Below the pieces are notes generated by a model, which was given only the letters and a program-made list of their open reading frames with translations, had not been told where the DNA came from and did no database searches. The translations under genes and the position numbers were made by a program. A stretch of DNA of 64,000 nucleotides from Thozetella sp. PMI_491 (lineage: Eukaryota > Ascomycota > Sordariomycetes > Chaetosphaeriales > Chaetosphaeriaceae), in contig MU270038.1 of NCBI GenBank assembly GCA_021432635.1, positions 620,001 to 684,000 of the forward strand, written 5' to 3'. Shown here in pieces: positions 62,266 to 64,000 of the stretch (positions are counted from its first letter, which is position 1; each line of letters begins with the position of its first letter).

Positions 62266-64000
62266 ATGTTTCGCGTGGTGGTCCAACGCTCCGCCCTTCG
62301 AGCGCCCGCACGCCCGACATGGTTCCAACGGCGGCCAGCGTCGGTTCGAGCCCCGCACCCGCATCCTCTGTTGCCTTTCGCCAGAGCCTGCTACTCAGCT
62401 ACCGCCCTCACTCCCACAACAAATCCGAGAACCCGGATCGCCCACCGATCCAGCTATTTCCAAGTCCGTCGCTGCTCCCACCGGCGACATAACATGTGCA
62501 AGACCCAGGCCGCCGCCGAGATGGCAGGCGGAATCAACGTCCAGGCCCGCGAGCTGCTCCCCGCCAACGTCATCCCTCGCCACTACCATGTGACCCTCGA
62601 GCCCGACTTCAAGAACCTCAACTTCACCGGCACCGTCGTCGTCGACCTTGACGTTGCTGAAGACTCCAAGTCCATCTCGCTCCACACCGCCGAGATTGAG
62701 GTCCACGGCGCCACGCTGCGCTCCGCAGGCCAGGTCATTAGGTCCGCATTTTCTCTTTTTTTTACCCTCGTCCTTCCCCCGCCCCTCCTCCATGCGTCCG
62801 CCTGGTGCCCCTCTCTCCACAGGGGTCGGAGGGATGGAGGGGTAGCTCTCTCTCCTGCAAGGTACCCAGACAGCTAACACTCCGGCAGCTCAACCCCCGC
62901 CATCGCGTACGACGAGGCCGCCCAGGTTACCAAGTTCGACTTCGACAATGGCGTCGCCCAGGGGACCGCAGCCCAGCTCGAGGTCAAGTTCACTGGCATC
63001 CTCAATGACAAGATGGCTGGTTTCTACCGGTCCACCTACAAGAACCCAGATGGCACCGACGGCATCCTGGCCGTCTCCCAGATGGAGCCCACCGACGCCC
63101 GCCGGGCCTTCCCTTGCTTCGACGAGCCGTCCCTGAAGGCCGAGTTCACCATCACCCTCATCGCCGATAAGAACCTCACCGCCCTGAGCAACATGGACGT
63201 AGCCTCCGAGACCGATGTCCAGTCCGAGATCACCGGCACCACCAAGAAGGCCGTCACCTTCAACAAGTCGCCCAAGATGTCCACCTACCTCGTCGCCTTC
63301 GTCGTCGGCGAGCTCAACTACATTGAGTCGAACGACTTCCGCGTGCCTGTGCGCGTGTATGCCCCCCCCGGTCTAAACATCGAGCACGGCCGCTTCTCCC
63401 TCAACCTGGCCGCCAAGACTCTGGCCTTCTACGAGAAGGTCTTCGGCATCGACTTCCCCCTCCCCAAGATGGACCAGATCGCCATCCCGGACTTCGCCGC
63501 CGGCGCCATGGAGAACTGGGGTCTCGTGACCTACCGCGTCGTCGACTTGATGCTGGACGAGGCAGCCAGCGGCGCCGCCACCAAAGAGAGGGTTGCCGAG
63601 GTCGTCCAACACGAGCTGGCGCACCAGTGGTTTGGAAACCTGGTCACCATGGACTGGTGGGAGGGCCTGTGGCTCAATGAGGGCTTTGCCACTTGGGCTT
63701 CGTGGGTGAGCTGTTGCCAAATCCCCTGACCGACCTTGTCCCATTTACTAACTGCCACGCTAGTACTCGTGCAACAAGTTCTACCCCGAGTGGAAGGTGT
63801 GGGAGTCATATGTCACCGACAACCTGCAGCGGGCTCTCTCTCTAGACTCGCTTCGCAGCAGCCATCCCATTGAGGTGCCTGTGAAGAGGGCTGACGAGAT
63901 CAACCAGATCTTCGATGCTATTTCCTACTCGAAAGGCTCCTGCGTCCTGCGGATGATTTCCACCTACCTTGGCGAGGACACGTTCCTTGAGGGCGTGAGG
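62266..64000 (+). CDS. ape2: M1-family aminopeptidase Ape2/puromycin-sensitive type (cut by the window end)
   Basis: Exons 62266-62741, 62889-63705 and 63764 to beyond the window edge; the C-terminal part is missing. The first donor is weak (AGGTCCGC) but the join gives [13 protein letters not shown] in frame. The first 76 residues are Arg/Ala/Pro-rich with hardly any acids, a likely mitochondrial presequence. An internal in-frame ATG at 62494 begins MCKTQ, close to the start of cytosolic fungal homologues. Family marks: [25 protein letters not shown], and the zinc motif [10 protein letters not shown] with the third ligand in NEGFA. It removes N-terminal residues from peptides, in the cytosol and perhaps mitochondria. 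An upstream ATG at 62224 would add 14 hydrophobic residues. Confidence 0.93.
62494..62496 (+). promoter_or_regulatory. ape2: Possible second start codon of ape2 (cytosolic form)
   Basis: In-frame ATG in aacATGtgc context, after a 76-residue basic leader and just before the aminopeptidase domain. Initiation here, by leaky scanning or an internal transcript start, would give a protein without the targeting sequence. Confidence 0.5.

Overview
The window is nuclear DNA of a filamentous ascomycete. Genes are split by short introns (mostly 47-95 nt) with GTRNGN-type donors, CTAAC/CTGAC branch points and YAG acceptors. Coding DNA is GC-rich with strong third-position GC, intergenic spaces are short, and every protein has the architecture known from Pezizomycotina. 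The scattered housekeeping set and the fungus-specific families fit Sordariomycetes, possibly a GC-rich Sordariales/Chaetomiaceae member. The species cannot be named from the window alone. I see no rRNA, tRNA, CRISPR, transposon, prophage or biosynthetic cluster.

Layout, left to right: Snt2 chromatin reader (minus, 188-5874); about 4 kb with no recognisable gene; a HELQ-like repair helicase with 11 exons (plus, 9932-13270); an unusual BTB protein (plus, 14605-16444); a secreted type-B carboxylesterase (plus, 17105-18827) converging on a prolyl aminopeptidase (minus, 18991-20547); an unrecognised coiled-coil protein with Cys-Pro motifs (plus, 21564-23335); Tvp38-like Golgi membrane protein (minus, 23848-25142); CCCH/Smr RNA-surveillance-type protein (minus, 26884-29204); F-box/JmjC protein (minus, 31475-33104); eIF4A (plus, 34707-36351); Yra1/ALY mRNA export factor (plus, 37314-38899); a disordered fungal protein (minus, 39247-40413); a 6PGDH-like dehydrogenase (minus, 41847-42882); a probable mitochondrial protein of unknown function (minus, 43372-44992); a 75-residue hydrophilic protein (plus, 45479-45706); a large F-box protein ending in a CaaX box (minus, 46264-50373); about 3 kb with poly-C tracts; AP endonuclease Apn1 (plus, 53348-54671) converging on Bub1 (minus, 54924-58694); enolase (minus, 59382-60828); and the 5' part of an M1 aminopeptidase Ape2 (plus, 62266 to the window edge).

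The genes do not form an operon or a cluster. They are independent functions: chromatin and transcription (Snt2, JmjC), mRNA export, translation and possibly decay (Yra1, eIF4A, Smr protein), genome maintenance (HELQ-like, Apn1, Bub1), proteolysis and peptide turnover (two F-box proteins, prolyl aminopeptidase, Ape2), and central metabolism (enolase). Exon joins were chosen by hand from splice consensus. For every spliced gene the coding length comes out as a whole number of codons and the joins restore conserved motifs.

No clearly new multi-gene system is visible. The most notable single observations are an apparent 2-nt exon between two back-to-back introns in the helicase, at its conserved FHHAGL motif; a CaaX prenylation signal on an F-box protein; a BTB domain interrupted by an Arg/Cys-rich insert; a minisatellite-encoded VQS/VQP tract in Snt2; and a two-start arrangement (mitochondrial and cytosolic) in Ape2.
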